Assembly: GCA_011037195.1 (NCBI GenBank)
Contig: JAAEAF010003749.1
Coordinates: 62,001 to 126,000, forward strand
Direction of reading: 5' to 3'
Source: Triatoma infestans
Taxonomy: Eukaryota; Arthropoda; Insecta; Hemiptera; Reduviidae
DNA: 64,000 nucleotides
Below the pieces are notes generated by a model. That model made no database searches. It was not told the DNA's origin and was given only the letters and a program-made list of their open reading frames with translations. The position numbers and the translations under genes are program-made. Shown one piece after another: positions 46,931-59,479 of the stretch (position 1 is the first letter of the stretch; the number at the start of each line of letters is the position of its first letter).

Positions 46931-47275
46931 TGGATAGTTCATGGGAAAGATTTTTGTAAAAAAATTTGGACGAAAATATATAGTCTGCTTTTCACCGAAA
47001 ATACATATATGTTTTGGGGTCCCATGAATTCGAAAAAAGGATTTTAGCGAATGGCCTGTATGTGTTAACGGAATATTTCAAAACCGAAAAGTCGCATGAT
47101 GTTCAAACTTGATATTCCGTTTAGACACTACCATCGCATCAGACATCAAGACTTCGGGTAAAATCCATCAACCGAAAGTGCAACTTTACTGAATGGTTTC
47201 ATCAGTTTTTCGTTTTCTCAAAAACAGCTCCAACGATTTTCTTTTAAACTTGATAAATCAACTACACATATAAGG
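46931..47275 (-). mobile_element. Family C element fragment
   Basis: Blocks include GGGGTCCCATGAATTCGAAA, AAACCGAAAAGTCGCATG, TTGATATTCCGTTTAGAC, CATCAACCGAAAGTGC and CAACGATTTTCTTTTAAAC in reverse orientation. The outer end is lost. Confidence 0.7.
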
Positions 47276-47334
47276 AGGTACAATTCTTTCATATAAACAT
47301 TGATACGACAATATCCCAGTGTCGGTTGTGATAT

Positions 47335-47475
47335 AAACATATAATTGAAGTCATCTCTCTATACGAATTGATTGTAAATTTTACTCTGACGATGGATGAC
47401 AATGCGAAACCGGTCAGAACCAAGAAAAAGAAGCATGCTATAGCGGATAAAATCAGAGATCTTTAATGCTCTTGT
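47335..47475 (+). mobile_element. Family B element, single sense arm
   Basis: Sequence ATACGAATTGATTGTAAATT then ACTCTGACGATGGATGACAA, TGCGAAACCGGTCAGAACC and AGAAGCATGCTATAGCGG matches the right arm of the long hairpin at 63440-63830. There is no inverted partner here. Confidence 0.7.
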
Positions 47476-47484
47476 TCCCCCCCC

Positions 47485-47895
47485 CAGAACCCTCCAAAAA
47501 TCAATTTTTCCGGAAAAAAGGTGCAAATGAAAGTGATAGGCATTTATGTGTACAGATAGGAATATGAAGTTTAAAGAAAATCGTTTGAGCTGTTTTCGAG
47601 AAAATCGCCAGAAACAAAAAAAAAATCAGTCAAGTCGCACTTCCGGTTGATGGATTTTGCTCCAAAACGTCGTGTCAGATGCGGTAATAGTATCTGTACA
47701 TAAACGGAATACCAAATTTGAGCTTTCTGCAATTTTCGTTTTTGGAGATCTTATGTTCACAAAAACACACATTCGCTAAATACTATTTTATTGTACTCGA
47801 GGGACCTCAAACCTTGTATTTCCGGTGAAATCTCAATTACGAAAATTTGACACTTCCTGTTACTAGGAGTAGTAGGAGTACTAGCAGTAAGAGAA
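47485..47895 (+). mobile_element. Family C element fragment with right end
   Basis: Blocks include AACCCTCCAAAAATCAATTT, GTGCAAATGAAAGTGATAGG, TCGCACTTCCGGTTGATGG, CTATTTTATTGTACTCGAGG and GTATTTCCGGTGAAATCTC, with the right end AGCAGTAAGAGAAAGT. The end is padded by extra GTAGTAGGAG repeats. Confidence 0.7.
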
Positions 47896-50800
47896 AGTAA
47901 TCTGATGGGAAACATTCCACATGCCTTTTGGAGAAGCCGTAATTATGAACAATGTTACTTGATGAATCTTATGATGTAAAGTTTACTGTGATATACATAT
48001 ATAGTAATAATGACATGCTACTTCCCACAGTTAGAACAATTACTTGGTAATAAATAAAGAATAATGATAAATTATTAATGAGTGAAATTTTTCTATTTTA
48101 TTAATTTAACTTTGTTTACCATCAAACGAATTAGAGAGTAATAAGAGAAAGGAAAAATTGGTTGGATGGGATTCATTGGTGTAGTGTCATGAAAATTGAC
48201 AGGTGCTTCAAGAGAGGGTTATTCATCTAATTTTAAATAATCATATTATTTTTTAATAATGTTTAATATAAATGTTTATTTACAATATTTTACAATCTTC
48301 AAAATTACTTTAAAACTTTAATTAATATTATGTTATTTAATAAAATAATATTTTATAAATAGAGATTAATTACAACATTGTGCAAGTATAATTAATATTA
48401 AGGCGTGGTTGATTAGAAAACGTACAATATAAAACATTCAAAAGGAAAATCATTGCTTTTGATAATATTTACATTTAAAAAAAATCACAGTCAAGGTAGC
48501 ATCACAGTCTTACACTGTTTTCTCACTTTTGCTAAGATACGAGTAATTATAACAGTAACTACTTGAAGATAATTTACATCACATTAATAACAATAATAAT
48601 GAAACAAATAGGAATGTAGAACTATTTAGAATGAAACATCAGCAATAATTAGTAAACAACTTTATATTAGACTTAAATAATTTTGTGCATCAAGTGTTTA
48701 CTATTTATGTCAAATAAAATATAATAAATGGGTCAAAGTGTGATCTTTTATTTCTCACTATTTCCTTTTATATTCTGCCAACTTTTTGCTATCACCATGT
48801 TCCTATGATTTTGTAAAAAAAAAAAGTCAAAAACAATAATTGCAATTTTATAATTCCATCAAAAAGGTAATATTTTTTACCCCTCAATTAATTGCCAACT
48901 TATATTGATGTAAGTTAGACAAAGAGGTTAAAGTGTAGATCAATAACCCACTTTTTTCCTCACATATTTATGCGCCTTGCAAAGATGAAATTTATTGACA
49001 CTAAATCACAATACTTAAAATAAGCATAGGGATAAATATTTGGAAGTTATACATTGTTAATTTGTACATTCTAAAAGTGCACACATGATACTAGTTTTGC
49101 AGATAGTCACATACCCGCTATCATTTTCTTCATTAATATACAAAAACGTCAGATAGCTTGGTTAAGTCCTTTTTTTTTTATTATAAGAGAGGCTGGCAAG
49201 TACTAGCCTGACGAATGCAATAGATATGACAGGAGTTAGTGCAAACAGAGTCACAAAGTAATAACTTCTCAGTTCTATATGCTGACATTAGAAGTGGGTG
49301 GAAGATTCGAAAAATCATATCTACGTATAGCAGAAGTTCGAACATTGACAAATTGGACCGACGGGGGGGAAAGGTACCTAATATTTTTTGTATATCTCGA
49401 ACGCACCTTGTATGACAGTACTGGGCGGGTAGTTAGTAAAACGGAATGCTTAAAAATCACCGATCAAGAAAAAAATACCATTAATATTTTATTTCCGCTT
49501 TTTAAAATTATTTTGTGATTTTTTTTCTATTCTTGAAATGAAGGGCTTGGGCGTTTTAAATTGTAAAAGTTAATAAGATGAGGCTGCGACGGATACAGTT
49601 TGTACAAAACTGTTTTTTGAATGCATTGGCGGGTGTGGGTGGAATATTGATTTAAAGTTCCACCTACAAAGTTTAGAGGATTGTGTGGGGCTAGTAAGAT
49701 GTGCCACCATTTTCATAAGAAACAAATTATTTGTTTGGAACCGCTTAAGGAAATCGATTGCAAGAAATTTGTCTGCACAATAATTCAGGGCTTAATCTAA
49801 ATTTTGCAGTATTATTGGATAAGAATAATGGAATATTGTTTGTAATTATACGATCATAAAATATGATGAAGTGAAATGAATTGTTTTTGTTTTCAGGCGA
49901 TTTTACGTTCCAACTACATCAATCCTGTTTACTGGATCAGGCCTTGATTTGATGCAAATCAGCCTTATGTTCCGGATTAGGCCTTAATTTGGCTAAAGAA
50001 CTGTTATATGATGATTAGGGAAATGATTTGACTATTGACCTGACATACATGGAGGAGTAGGCTTTATTTTACGGTGAACAGGTCAGAATTTGATTACAGG
50101 CTAGTCACTTATGATGTTTAAGCAATAATTTGACTAAGATCAATCATGCCATGCATAATCACGAATCCCGACAGAAATATTAAAATTTACATATTCTATT
50201 TGCCGCTGCATTCATTTTATTGTCGTGTACTGCCCACTCTTTTAAATTCATTAACCAAAAAGTAAGGAATTATTGCCAAAAATGAGATTTTTTTTACGAA
50301 CACACGAGATATAATAACCTGAAAATAAAACAGTATAAACCTAAAATATAACATGCACTGTTATATTTTCAGTATCACATACTTTCTTTTATATATAAAA
50401 TGTGGATAGTACGGTCTACAACAGAAGCCGCAAAAATTATCGGTAACAATTTAATTTTATTTATTAAAATAGTTATATAGACATTAGTCATTATAGCCAT
50501 TGTTGTCCGTTGTCAATTAAACTTTCAAACCAGTTTACTTCATACGGTTCCACAAACCTATTAACTAACCCGATTTCTATATTTACAACTTTGGTACAAA
50601 TATTAATACTTAAATATTATTAAAATTAATTACAATAGTAGTTTATTTTTTTCTTTTATTTATGCAGTTACTGAGAACATTGCCTGATTTCTCCTTTTAA
50701 AAATATCTTTATCAGACAGCCATGTATTGTACTACATACATGTGTAACACATACATATTATTTACTTATGAACTTTATCAATATTCTTATATATAGGTTT

Positions 50801-53160
50801 GTTCCAAGAAGAAGTAGTTTCCGAACAGTTGCCAACTGGGTTGTGATTATCACCGTATGTATGCACAGTCCATGACTGGTTTATTTCAATTTGATTTTTT
50901 TTTTTTGGAACGCCCTTTTATTATTTTTTAAAATTATATAATGCCAATCAACTGAATCCGACTTCCTGTTAATGAGAGCCTTGCTCATCGGACTGTTCTG
51001 TCGATCACAAACCACTTCAAAATTTGTGTGAGGCTTGTTTGGAATATCAGACTTTCTGTTGGAAATTGATTTGAAATTTATTGGAACGTACATACTCCGG
51101 ATAACCACAACTGGCGCTTTGTTGAACAAACCTTTAATGTGTTTGCGTTTATAAAAACAAAAACAAAAATACCTTGTTTTGGTTACTCATATTTCTATTT
51201 CTTCGTATTTTTTAAAGATTTTTTTTATTTTCTGCTAATAAAAAGGGAAAGGTTAGAACTGCCAGATTGTTGCGCCATCCATTAACGAGTATTTGTAGAG
51301 CTCAGTGGATAGATCTCATGTGGTCTGATGATGGTGATGATGATGATGGTGATGGTGGTCGTCGTCGAGTGAATGTTTGTGTCCGCCAACTGCAACAGAC
51401 ATTACACCCCATATTAACAGTGAATTTCAACATAACAACAATTAGATAATAATGCAAATCAGATCATAGTAAAATAATGCATTGAATATGCGGACTATAA
51501 GACTTAAACTAAAATACTCTATTAGCAATCGGATCTTCTATCTTAATACTGGAAGTTTATGAAATCTTCCAATCAGAGCCAATATGAAGACTATTTTTGA
51601 CCTGTTTGTGCCCAACAAACCTTTCAATAACAAGTAACTTTTATTTTTTTTTTTTTGTTTTCTGTTCGTGGTTATGTTTTTAATGTTTAGATTGTTCTAA
51701 AATTACCTTATCCGCTCGAACGTCATTGGCTGTAAGAATGTCTCCTATATCTTGTTGCAGATGAACTGCCTTGTTTTTGTACAAAAAAATGTTACTTTCT
51801 CTGCGCTAACTAACTGACTACAGTATCATATACTGTTCTGCTTTGAACGGTTAGGTTTGAAAAATAAAACAACTACAATTTTGCCAACGTATCGACAAAT
51901 ATATTTTCTGTATCAACGTCTAAAATAAAAGTAAAAAGGTTTCTTTTAGAAAAATTAAACATTATAAAATGGAGAGACAAACAAACAAGAAAAAAATGTT
52001 ACACTATAAAGAACCATACAAAAGCCCATTAATTACAGGACAGACTGTTGTCTCACCATAACTTCATTCTGTCCTAACCACTGACTCTGGTTTTCCCAAT
52101 ATTCTTCCTTACCAGTTCCGTCAGACACCTTGCCTACTTGCCATCATTCTTCCTCATTCATTTTACAACAAATTAGGCTTATGTGAGTTTTGGAATGTTT
52201 CCTATTAATAGTTTGTTTATTACATTGTTCAATGTTAATGTCGTGTTTAAAATTTTAATATATATTTTAATTCATTTATTTCTTTTTTTTCCCTATTACT
52301 ACATAAGATTTGATACGAAATTTTTGTTAAATCCGCCAAAAGGATGGGCGGCTTTTATTTCAGTTTTTTCTTTCCTCAACAAGGAATGCAGTGGTTTTCT
52401 CTAAATTTCCCATACTAAACACAATCGATCTATAATGTTTTTTATTTGGAATATTGAATTTTGGGTGAATCATAGTGCATTGCTAGAATAAACTTTGAAC
52501 TTTGTTTAAAATCAAGAACCCAAATTGTCACTATCGAATAGACTTTTAAGTTTTCAACTACGGCAATATTCTTTTAAATCGGAATGCTAAGGCATAACAT
52601 AACCTACCATTTTATTTAATATATTTTTCAGGAATTGTTGAATTTAGAGGGATTTAGGAATCTCTGAAATTAGGCTTCATAGGCGCCATAAGTTTTAGTG
52701 TGCGTGCTTTAGGGGGGCTGCTGGTATGTCACATTCAGAAATCATAAGAAAAGCTCGTAAATATAATGTACGATACCCCCACCACCTACATTTAATACTA
52801 ATAAAGCGGAAAGTAAAAATTCCAAGTTTGAAGAGAATAACTGGAGGAAAAGGAAGTCCTGTGAATGTTTCACACTAAATATTGTGGTTTACATTGTAAT
52901 ACCTAAAGTATCGATAAGAGTTAATTGTTTAGCGATTTGGTTGACAACAACAATTTGGTAAGATGGATAGAAATCGATAATTGTATTTCAATGTAAGTTT
53001 TAAAAAGTGGGCAAGGTTGCAGTGATGAAATCGCGTGTATAAGTAGTTTGTAGCTTGTGCTATCTCAAAGCACGGAGTTTTATTTAATTTTGTTTAATCA
53101 CGCTCTTCTGCGGTGATTTTTTTTTTAAGTTCTGATGCATCTTCTTGCCTGTTCTTTAAC
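47896..53160. other. AT-rich DNA, no recognised gene
   Basis: Over 5 kb of intergenic sequence without recognised coding motifs. A GAT/GGT trinucleotide-type run lies at 51326-51370. The structured CGATACGTTGG motif occurs at about 51884-51920 (-). Short open frames (49279-49518, 50881-51129, 52183-52404) have no supporting features. Confidence 0.5.
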
Positions 53161-53164
53161 TTCT

Positions 53165-53300
53165 TTCTCTTAGTGCTGTGAAAGTAAAAGAGATCATTTC
53201 AAATTTTTGAAATTGAATTTCCACCGGATATATATTGTTTTGAGGTCCCATGACTTCGAACAAATGTTTATACACAGATATGCTTTTAATTGAAAATTAT
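53165..53300 (-). mobile_element. Family C right-end fragment
   Basis: TTCTTTCTCTTAGTGCTG, TTTTTGAAATTGAATTTCC and GAGGTCCCATGACTTCGAA mark a reverse family C end only. Confidence 0.6.
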
Positions 53301-53914
53301 ATTTGAGAAAATTTATCTTAAGGCGATTCTGAGTGAGATGACGGCACTCGCTGCACTCTACATTGCAGAGTTGTGCATTATTCGAGCTTATTCGAATACC
53401 AGTAATTTGATTCATTATACCAACTTCTTGGAATAACGAATAATTTTTTTTGTCGTTATTCGCTGTTTGTCTAAGTTCAAATAACCTTTATTCGTCCTAG
53501 CTTTACTATCCATCGCATTGATAAATTTATTTCTGTTATTACTCCATCTAATCATACGTTTCAATTTATTGATTTGATCTTGATGTCAACATTATAATCT
53601 AAATAAGCTGACAATGTAATTATTCTATATTTTTATGTACACTCAATATTTTTATTTACAATTATTATAGCTGATCTTTTCCTATTTGATCCACATTCTA
53701 ATATTTTTTACTGTGACAGGCCACTAATATTGTTGTTTATTGTGTATGGTCCTTGAACAAATACAGTATCAATCTTTTTCCTATTAATAAATTCTAAAAG
53801 ACAACTGACTGCTTTAGTTGAGCGCTCAGATTGACCTGCAAACACCTTAGTAAATTTCTGGATTCATTATGTGTATTCTTTGCCTTAGTGCCCATAAACG
53901 ATGTTTTGCTAAAG
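53301..53914. other. AT-rich DNA with ATTCGAATAA-type tracts
   Basis: About 53364-53490 has a CAGAGTTGTGCATTATTCGA start resembling a hAT-type terminus, and repeated CGAATAACGAATAA tracts like those at 59830-59930. No transposase was found and the opposite terminus was not located. Confidence 0.35.
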
Positions 53915-54087
53915 TCTTTGTAAATCAGAGACATTTTCCGTGCTATCCTGCTTCATTTTGTGGTCATCGACCGTTTCGGGCGTTCACCCATCTTCAGGAT
54001 GCGTTTTGATAACGCAGACTTGCACAGAGCAAATTCAGTTTATGCACTCAGTTTTTTTTATATACTCTATACGTTCTCTTTGTAAAT
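53915..54087 (-). mobile_element. Family A single-arm copy A-6 with 11-bp target duplication
   Basis: A lone arm at 53926-54076 lies between TCTTTGTAAAT at 53915-53925 and 54077-54087. It starts CAGAGACATTTTCCGTGC and runs through ACCGTTTCGGGCGTTCACCC to the GCACAGAGCAAATTCAG spacer, then stops; the partner arm is absent. On the minus strand it keeps the constant end and lacks the other side, as expected for 5' truncation during reverse transcription. Confidence 0.82.
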
Positions 54088-54439
54088 ACCGATTAGCCGA
54101 TTAACAATTTTTATCAAGTGCAGTATGTTTATTGCCAACTTTCTTATCGTGTCGGCAATATTCGTTAAATTGTGTGCAACTTTTGCATAATTTACTGTTG
54201 GATTTAAATTCTTTAAGGATATGGTTTTCCGCACAGATAGGACAGCATGATTCCTTTAACTTACACTATTTCTGATTATGGCCAAGTCTTGATCGAAGAA
54301 AACTTCTAGGAATTCTCAAATAATTGGAACATGAGCATCTTGTGAACATTAACTTTATTTTATTGTGGACCAAATTCTGATATAAGGTAGGAGAAACCTC
54401 AATTATATAATATGTATACACATTATATAATTTTGTGTT

Positions 54440-54660
54440 CTGACACCAATTATATAATGTGTAAACATATGTGAATATCAACCCTATTTATGAATAAAAG
54501 ATTAGCTAAAATCTTTGATGTTTTTATGTCACGTTTTTTAATAACCTTGTTTGTGTCGGAGCCGCTGGTCGGAGTTTCCCAGAGTTTCTTTTCTAGATTT
54601 AACCAGTTGTAATGGGATTCTTTCACTTTTTAAAATTATAAACTCTCAGTTGCCCGTTTG
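54440..54660 (+). repeat. Copy of the 59480-59725 repeat, opposite orientation
   Basis: Matches include CATTATATAATGTGTAAACAT-like sequence (spelled ATTATATAATGTGTAAACAT here), AATAAAAGATTAGCTAAAAT, ACCTTGTTTGTGTCGG against ACCTTGTTTATGTGAGG, and GGGATTCTTTCACTTTT against GGGATTCTTTTCGCTTTT. The 59 kb copy lies directly upstream of the Helitron helicase scrap on the same strand, so both may be Helitron-derived. Confidence 0.7.
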
Positions 54661-54716
54661 TTTTAAATTAGAGGATAATTCCATGCTGTTTTAGCATTTG
54701 CTGTAAGTATAAACAA

Positions 54717-55062
54717 CTTCCAAGAGCACTTGCGACTCAACCTACTGGATTACAACAGATTAAATGAATCCCATGATGATGATGATTATGAAAATTTAAA
54801 GATAAGACTTCGTAAGACTGAAGTAATGTTATTTCGAAAAGCGTATGAATATCCTGAAGTTGGTGTTACGTCGCAGTTACCGTTTAAGAAACAGTTTAAA
54901 GAGAAATTATCTGTTGCGAAATTTGGGATGCATACCTCGAGGTGATTATTTACAGATAATAAAAATATTAATCTGGCAGCAAAATATAAAGTTTATGAGG
55001 CAATCAACAGAACAGTTATGGGCGTCCAAAATTTGGGGATTTGATAGGAACCAATTTGATTA
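54717..55062 (+). pseudogene. Non-LTR retrotransposon fragment, post-RT region
   Basis: Frames read ENLKIRLRKTEVMLFRKAYE, then GVTSQLPFKKQFKEKLSVAK, then after a shift KYKVYEAINRTVMGVQNLG and GFDRN. The sequence of 'xLxxxLxKTEVMLFRK...GVTxxxxLxFKKxxxExxxxAK...KYKVYEAxxRxVM.GxQxLGFDR' follows the thumb and connector region of non-LTR reverse transcriptases. It has small deletions and frameshifts. Confidence 0.75.
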
Positions 55063-55089
55063 TTTGTAAAGCTAAAATCATACAAATCA

Positions 55090-56062
55090 TTCATATATTA
55101 CACAACATCTGGGGTTGCTCAAGGCTCCCACTTGGGAATATTTTTGTTTCTTATTATAGATATGATGATACTTGTTTAAATGGTGTAGATCTAGTCACAA
55201 ATGAGAGTTTTTTGCTATATGCAGACGATCTCAAATTATTCAGAATGATAACATTTCCAACCGACTGTTGTGCTCTGCCCACTTCTCTAAATTCTGTATC
55301 TACATGGTGCCTATGCAATATTCAATATTACACTTCAATATTAAAAAATATTCTGTCATGTCATATCACAACAATAAAGATACAATAATTTTTTGTATTA
55401 TACTATCTAATGGCAGTGTATTAGAAAGACGAAGCTCGATTAGTGATCTTCGTGTGGTTTTGCTACGGACATGTCCTTTAACGAGCATATTAACATTATA
55501 TGTCTTCAAGCCTATATATTTCTAGGTTTCATGGGGCGAACCATTAAAAACTTTACAGATCATGCTATCATTAAAAATTTATACTGCCATCTTGTAGTAC
55601 CAATTTTGGAATATGACTCGATTGTTTGATCTCCATTTTATTTTAGTGCGATCAATAAATTGGAAAGAATAAGAAAAAATGCTGGGTATGATTGGTAAAC
55701 GTTAGGTTTCCAAACTTCCGACATTCCATATGATGACCTTATAGAAATCTTGAACCTTTCTTCTCTCGAATCTCGTCGAGCAACAATTGACCAGTTATTT
55801 CTGTTTAAACTTCAAAATAATCAATTAGATTCAATCACTCTGCTCAATAGAATTACATTTAACGATCCGAAAGTCTCACTTAGAACAAAAAGTCTTTTTC
55901 ATATTCCATATGCCAGAACCAGCTACCTTTACAATAGTCCTTTGCACAGAATTATGAGAAGAGCACACATATTTTCTCATGTGGACTTTCATTATGATAA
56001 CTTCCACTCATATAAACTGCAAATCAAATATACTTTATCAACCAGCCACAGATTGTCTCAAT
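55090..56062 (+). pseudogene. Non-LTR reverse transcriptase fragment with YADD motif
   Basis: It starts TSGVAQGSHLG (RT domain 4), continues to LLYADDLKLFR (active-site YADD), then DCCALPTSLNSVSTWCLCN, ISDLRVVLLRTCPLTSI, then after shifts GRTIKNFTDHAIIKNLYCHL and VVPILEYDSIV. A C-terminal open frame of about 104 codons (55750-56062) reads LESRRATIDQLFLFKLQNNQ, PKVSLRTKSLFHIPYARTSY and NSPLHRIMR, typical of the tail of Jockey-like elements. The catalytic Asp pair survives, but upstream RT motifs are missing and several frameshifts break it. It is a different family from the neighbouring fragment at 54717. Confidence 0.88.
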
Positions 56063-57140
56063 AAACATATAACTTGGTGTAAGTGTCGTATCAGCCAAGG
56101 TTTCTATTTGTATTGAACTATTGTTGTATAAACGTTTCGTTTTATTGATATAAATAAGTGTATTATAAGTTTTATGTTTTGTAAATATTTATGTGTATCT
56201 ATTTTAACAATGTCAATTTCAATTCTATTCAATTTTATATACATATTTTTGACATTGAAGTTCCAATGTATAAATATTACACCCTTCAATACAAATATTA
56301 CTGACATACTATTATTGGGGATTTACAATGCAGGGAAGTAGGACCTGCAGCTCAGGAGGAATGGTTAATTACGGATGCTTCTAATTCTGTTGTGTCTGTA
56401 TTTAATTGTTTTCTCGTAGTTACCGATTTCGCGGCAAAGAGGGTTTGTGCGGCTGTCTAAGCATATATATAATATGTATATTTTCTGTAAATATTTCTAT
56501 TTTATATATATGTGAATACAAACAGCATTTATAAACATTGTCTAAAGAATTAATTGCTCGTATAGTAATAAATAAATGAATGTACATAGAAAGTAAAAGC
56601 GACCCTTAATAATTATATATATTGAAATTGCACTTGCAATATTTGAATAAAATATTTCACGTGCCAAATATTTCATATTTCAATTGTTGCCGAACAGATA
56701 ATGAAAAAGAATATTTACTGGTATCCGAAGCTTGTAGAATTACGTAGTATCAAGGATTAATTAATATCAACTGTTTAAAAGAAACTGATATAAGTTGCAA
56801 ATTACTAAGTATTACAAATTATATAAAATTAGAATTTATAAAGAAATGTTTATAGTAGAGAGGTCAAGTTTTCATTTAGTAGCTATATAAAGATATAAAT
56901 TTAAATTTTAAATATATGTCATATATTATGTTGAACAGTAAGTATATAAATTTTATCGATGGCCAGAACTGGTATCTTGAACTTGAAATATACAGTAAAC
57001 AGAAGTGAAGACAGACGGCTGTGTTCACTTTGCAATCTCAAGTAAAAATACCTATCATTTCGTTGGTGTCTGGCCCCCTTATTAAATGAATTTAGTTTAA
57101 ATATTTCCAAAACTATATGTTTAGATAATCAATAATTTCT
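56063..57140. other. AT-rich DNA, retroelement 3' flank
   Basis: The first few hundred bases after 56062 may be the element's 3' untranslated part. No boundary or poly(A) tail was identified. The rest is AT-rich without features. Confidence 0.45.
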
Positions 57141-57144
57141 CTCT

Positions 57145-57290
57145 TATCTGGGATTTTCATCCGTCGTAACATGCATATTTGTTAATGTTCTTGACCGGTT
57201 TCGGATTTTCTTCATCAGAATAAGGCTGATCCGAAATCGGTCAGAACATCAACAACAATGCTTGTTATTCAGCATTGCGGATCCTTTCAC
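57145..57290. mobile_element. Family B element, short inverted pair
   Basis: The antisense part GGGATTTTCATCCGTCGTAA and TTGACCGGTTTCGGATTTTC is followed by the sense part GATCCGAAATCGGTCAGAAC, with TCATCAGAATAAGGC between. The arms are partial compared with the 63.4 kb copy. Confidence 0.65.
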
Positions 57291-57436
57291 ATATCAACAT
57301 TTCTATCTTACTTAATCGGGAAAAACTGTCAGGTATTATCTAAATTTGTTATCATTTGGAGAAAGTTACAGACGACGTATGATTGAAGAATTCAATTATG
57401 AAATGGATTAATTGTATGCACAAATGTAGGTATATA

Positions 57437-58495
57437 ATAATAATAATAGTGTTTATTTAAAGAAACGTTTACATCTTACAATAAAATAATACATAGAAAC
57501 AAAAAACAATTCTGAATCCAATAGAAAATAAATAATACAAACTCTTTGAGGGTAATGGATTACATCTCTCGGCCGAGTTGCTATTGCAACTTATTAATAT
57601 TTATAAAACTGCAACTAAATGAAAAAAAAACTAAAAACAGAATAAAGTAAAATAAAAATAATATTAAAATAGAATAAAAATAAAAAAGAATACGATTTAC
57701 TTTCAAGAATAAAATTCATTAATAATCAATCTTCTATAAGAAATAGCTGACTTTAATATTTACATTAAGTAACTCGGTTTTAAAACTATAGACCTCCTCA
57801 ACTGAGAGCACTGTTTTATTTAAATAATGATGCCAATATGGGACAATTTTCTATAAAATCAATTATGGTTTCTATTCATTTAGATTGCATAATGTGCAGT
57901 TTCGGGCAGCTTCTGGATCGAAGGGCCTAAAATTTAAATTGAACGACTCTGATCTGGCTCTTATTATTAGGGGTATCTTCTAAACTATTACTACAGAGGT
58001 ATTCCCATTTATGGTAGTCTACGCAAGGATAGATAGCATGTTGCTGCCCTTCTCTCGCACCTTCCATATCATTCTCTCTCTCTCTCGTTCGTCTTTAATA
58101 GTTCCAAAAAACTATTTAAATTGTTTCTCCAGTTTTCATAATTTTCTAGTTGAAAATCTAGAAATTGTATTCCCAGTTGATTTCAAATATTATCCCAATC
58201 TTTGAACCACAAGATTTTTTTTCTTTTCTTGGCTATTAGTTTGGGTAGTCTACCGTCTGGAAGTTGAAGTAATTTGCAAATATAACTCATACGCAGCTTT
58301 ATTGTATACCTAAACATGCTCGTCAAATTTGTTTGTTAACTGATTACATAATTTGCCGTATTTTTATTTGAAAATTTTTTAATAAAAAATCGTTGCAACC
58401 TTTCAACTGTTTGGTACTTTTTGTTAGCCCCAAACCTGCGCCGCATACACATTACCGAACGCGAGGTTAAATGAAAAAATTTATATTGGATTTCA
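57437..58495 (-). pseudogene. Non-LTR retrotransposon 3' half, reverse orientation
   Basis: On the minus strand from 58495 downwards the frames read YAAQVWG, KYQTVERLQRFFIKKF and NTANYV (the conserved 'GAQVWGxxxYxxVExxQRFFxKKxLxLPxNTPNY' tract). Then come LRMSYICKLLQLPDGRLPKL and, near 57870, ETIIDFIENCPIL (the Cys/His knuckle end). It finishes with a short TTATTATTA-type tail at 57430-57445. This is the same broad family as the fragment at 54717, in opposite orientation, and it is heavily mutated. Confidence 0.8.
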
Positions 58496-59285
58496 TTGGG
58501 ACATTATGGTGATCAATTAGTTTGGGCCATCAAATTTAGGTATATGTAATTAAAAGAAAATAAGATTAATAATAATTTAGTATAGTTTATAGTTCTATAT
58601 AATATAAATAAGGTAAATTTAAATGTTAATGTTGTATACGTTGTTTATATTTTGTTTTATACATACATTTAGAAATTACACATAAAATATGTATATAAAT
58701 AATGAAATCAAGGTCAACCCTTCTAATGGTCGACCAAGAGTGTTGCTTTATTTGTTACTCACATTTTTGTACTTTTTTTCAATAAAGCATTTTATTATTA
58801 TTACACTTTTAATGGTTGTCCCGTTTTCTTTGTCATAAAAAAAAATTTGTTGAGCGAACTTAGCTGTTTTAACTGTCTCTGTTAAATCTAATTTCATACT
58901 TGAACAATTTCTGTAAGTATGCATGCACATCTGCTTCTACACACGGGCGCTGAATGGTATATATCAGTTTAAACATCTCACTATTGGTGAGGTACATACC
59001 TCTCCGGAGGGCCGAGAGATAGCCAAATTTAGCTAGGACGCATCATTTTTCAAGGTTTGTACGAAAATATAGGAGAATTGTACAGAATTAAAATATACTG
59101 TAAGTTCCTCTGTAACAAGTAAACGGGAAATGAAGTTCTAGCTTTTTCACAGCTATTTACCCCAACCACAGAAATGATTTAACCACACAGAATTACTATA
59201 GCAGCCTAACTCGGAAACTTCGCCAGCTTGTTGGATTTGTTTTTAACAAATCTTAAGAAAAAAAGGAGAAACAAATTAAGAAAAG
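58496..59285. other. AT-rich DNA, no recognised feature
   Basis: No gene was recognised. A slightly GC-rich patch at 58985-59045 (CTCCGGAGGGCCGAGAG) is unexplained. Confidence 0.45.
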
Positions 59286-59288
59286 TCT

Positions 59289-59466
59289 TTACTTGTTCAG
59301 AGTTTTTGATTTGCTAGCCGTTTTGGATCGACATCTTGACAAAGCAACATATAATAGTCGATTGCTGTTTAAGGAACTACCAACATATATTCCAACGTGA
59401 TCAAAACTCTGTTCTTGAGACTTATTAATAGTTATAGGAATAAAGAAAACTATACGGAATTATAGT
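59289..59466 (-). pseudogene. Helitron helicase C-terminal scrap
   Basis: On the minus strand the frame reads PITINKSQEQSFDHVGIYVG, then SNRLLYVALSRCRSKT, and ends at a stop (59291-59289). 'TINKSQGQTFDxVGIY' and 'QLYVALSRxRS' are helicase motifs V and VI of PIF1/Helitron helicases. Motif VI Arg is present. The segment 59480-59725 directly upstream is repeated in inverted form at 54440-54660. PIF1 host helicase is the alternative, but the truncation and repeat context favour Helitron. Confidence 0.8.
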
Positions 59467-59479
59467 CTATGTAGTACAA

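Noticed and set aside
53364..53384. hAT transposon terminus (CAGAGTTGTGCA)
   Set aside because: Only one end resembles the terminus; no matching inverted end, 8-bp duplication or transposase was found.
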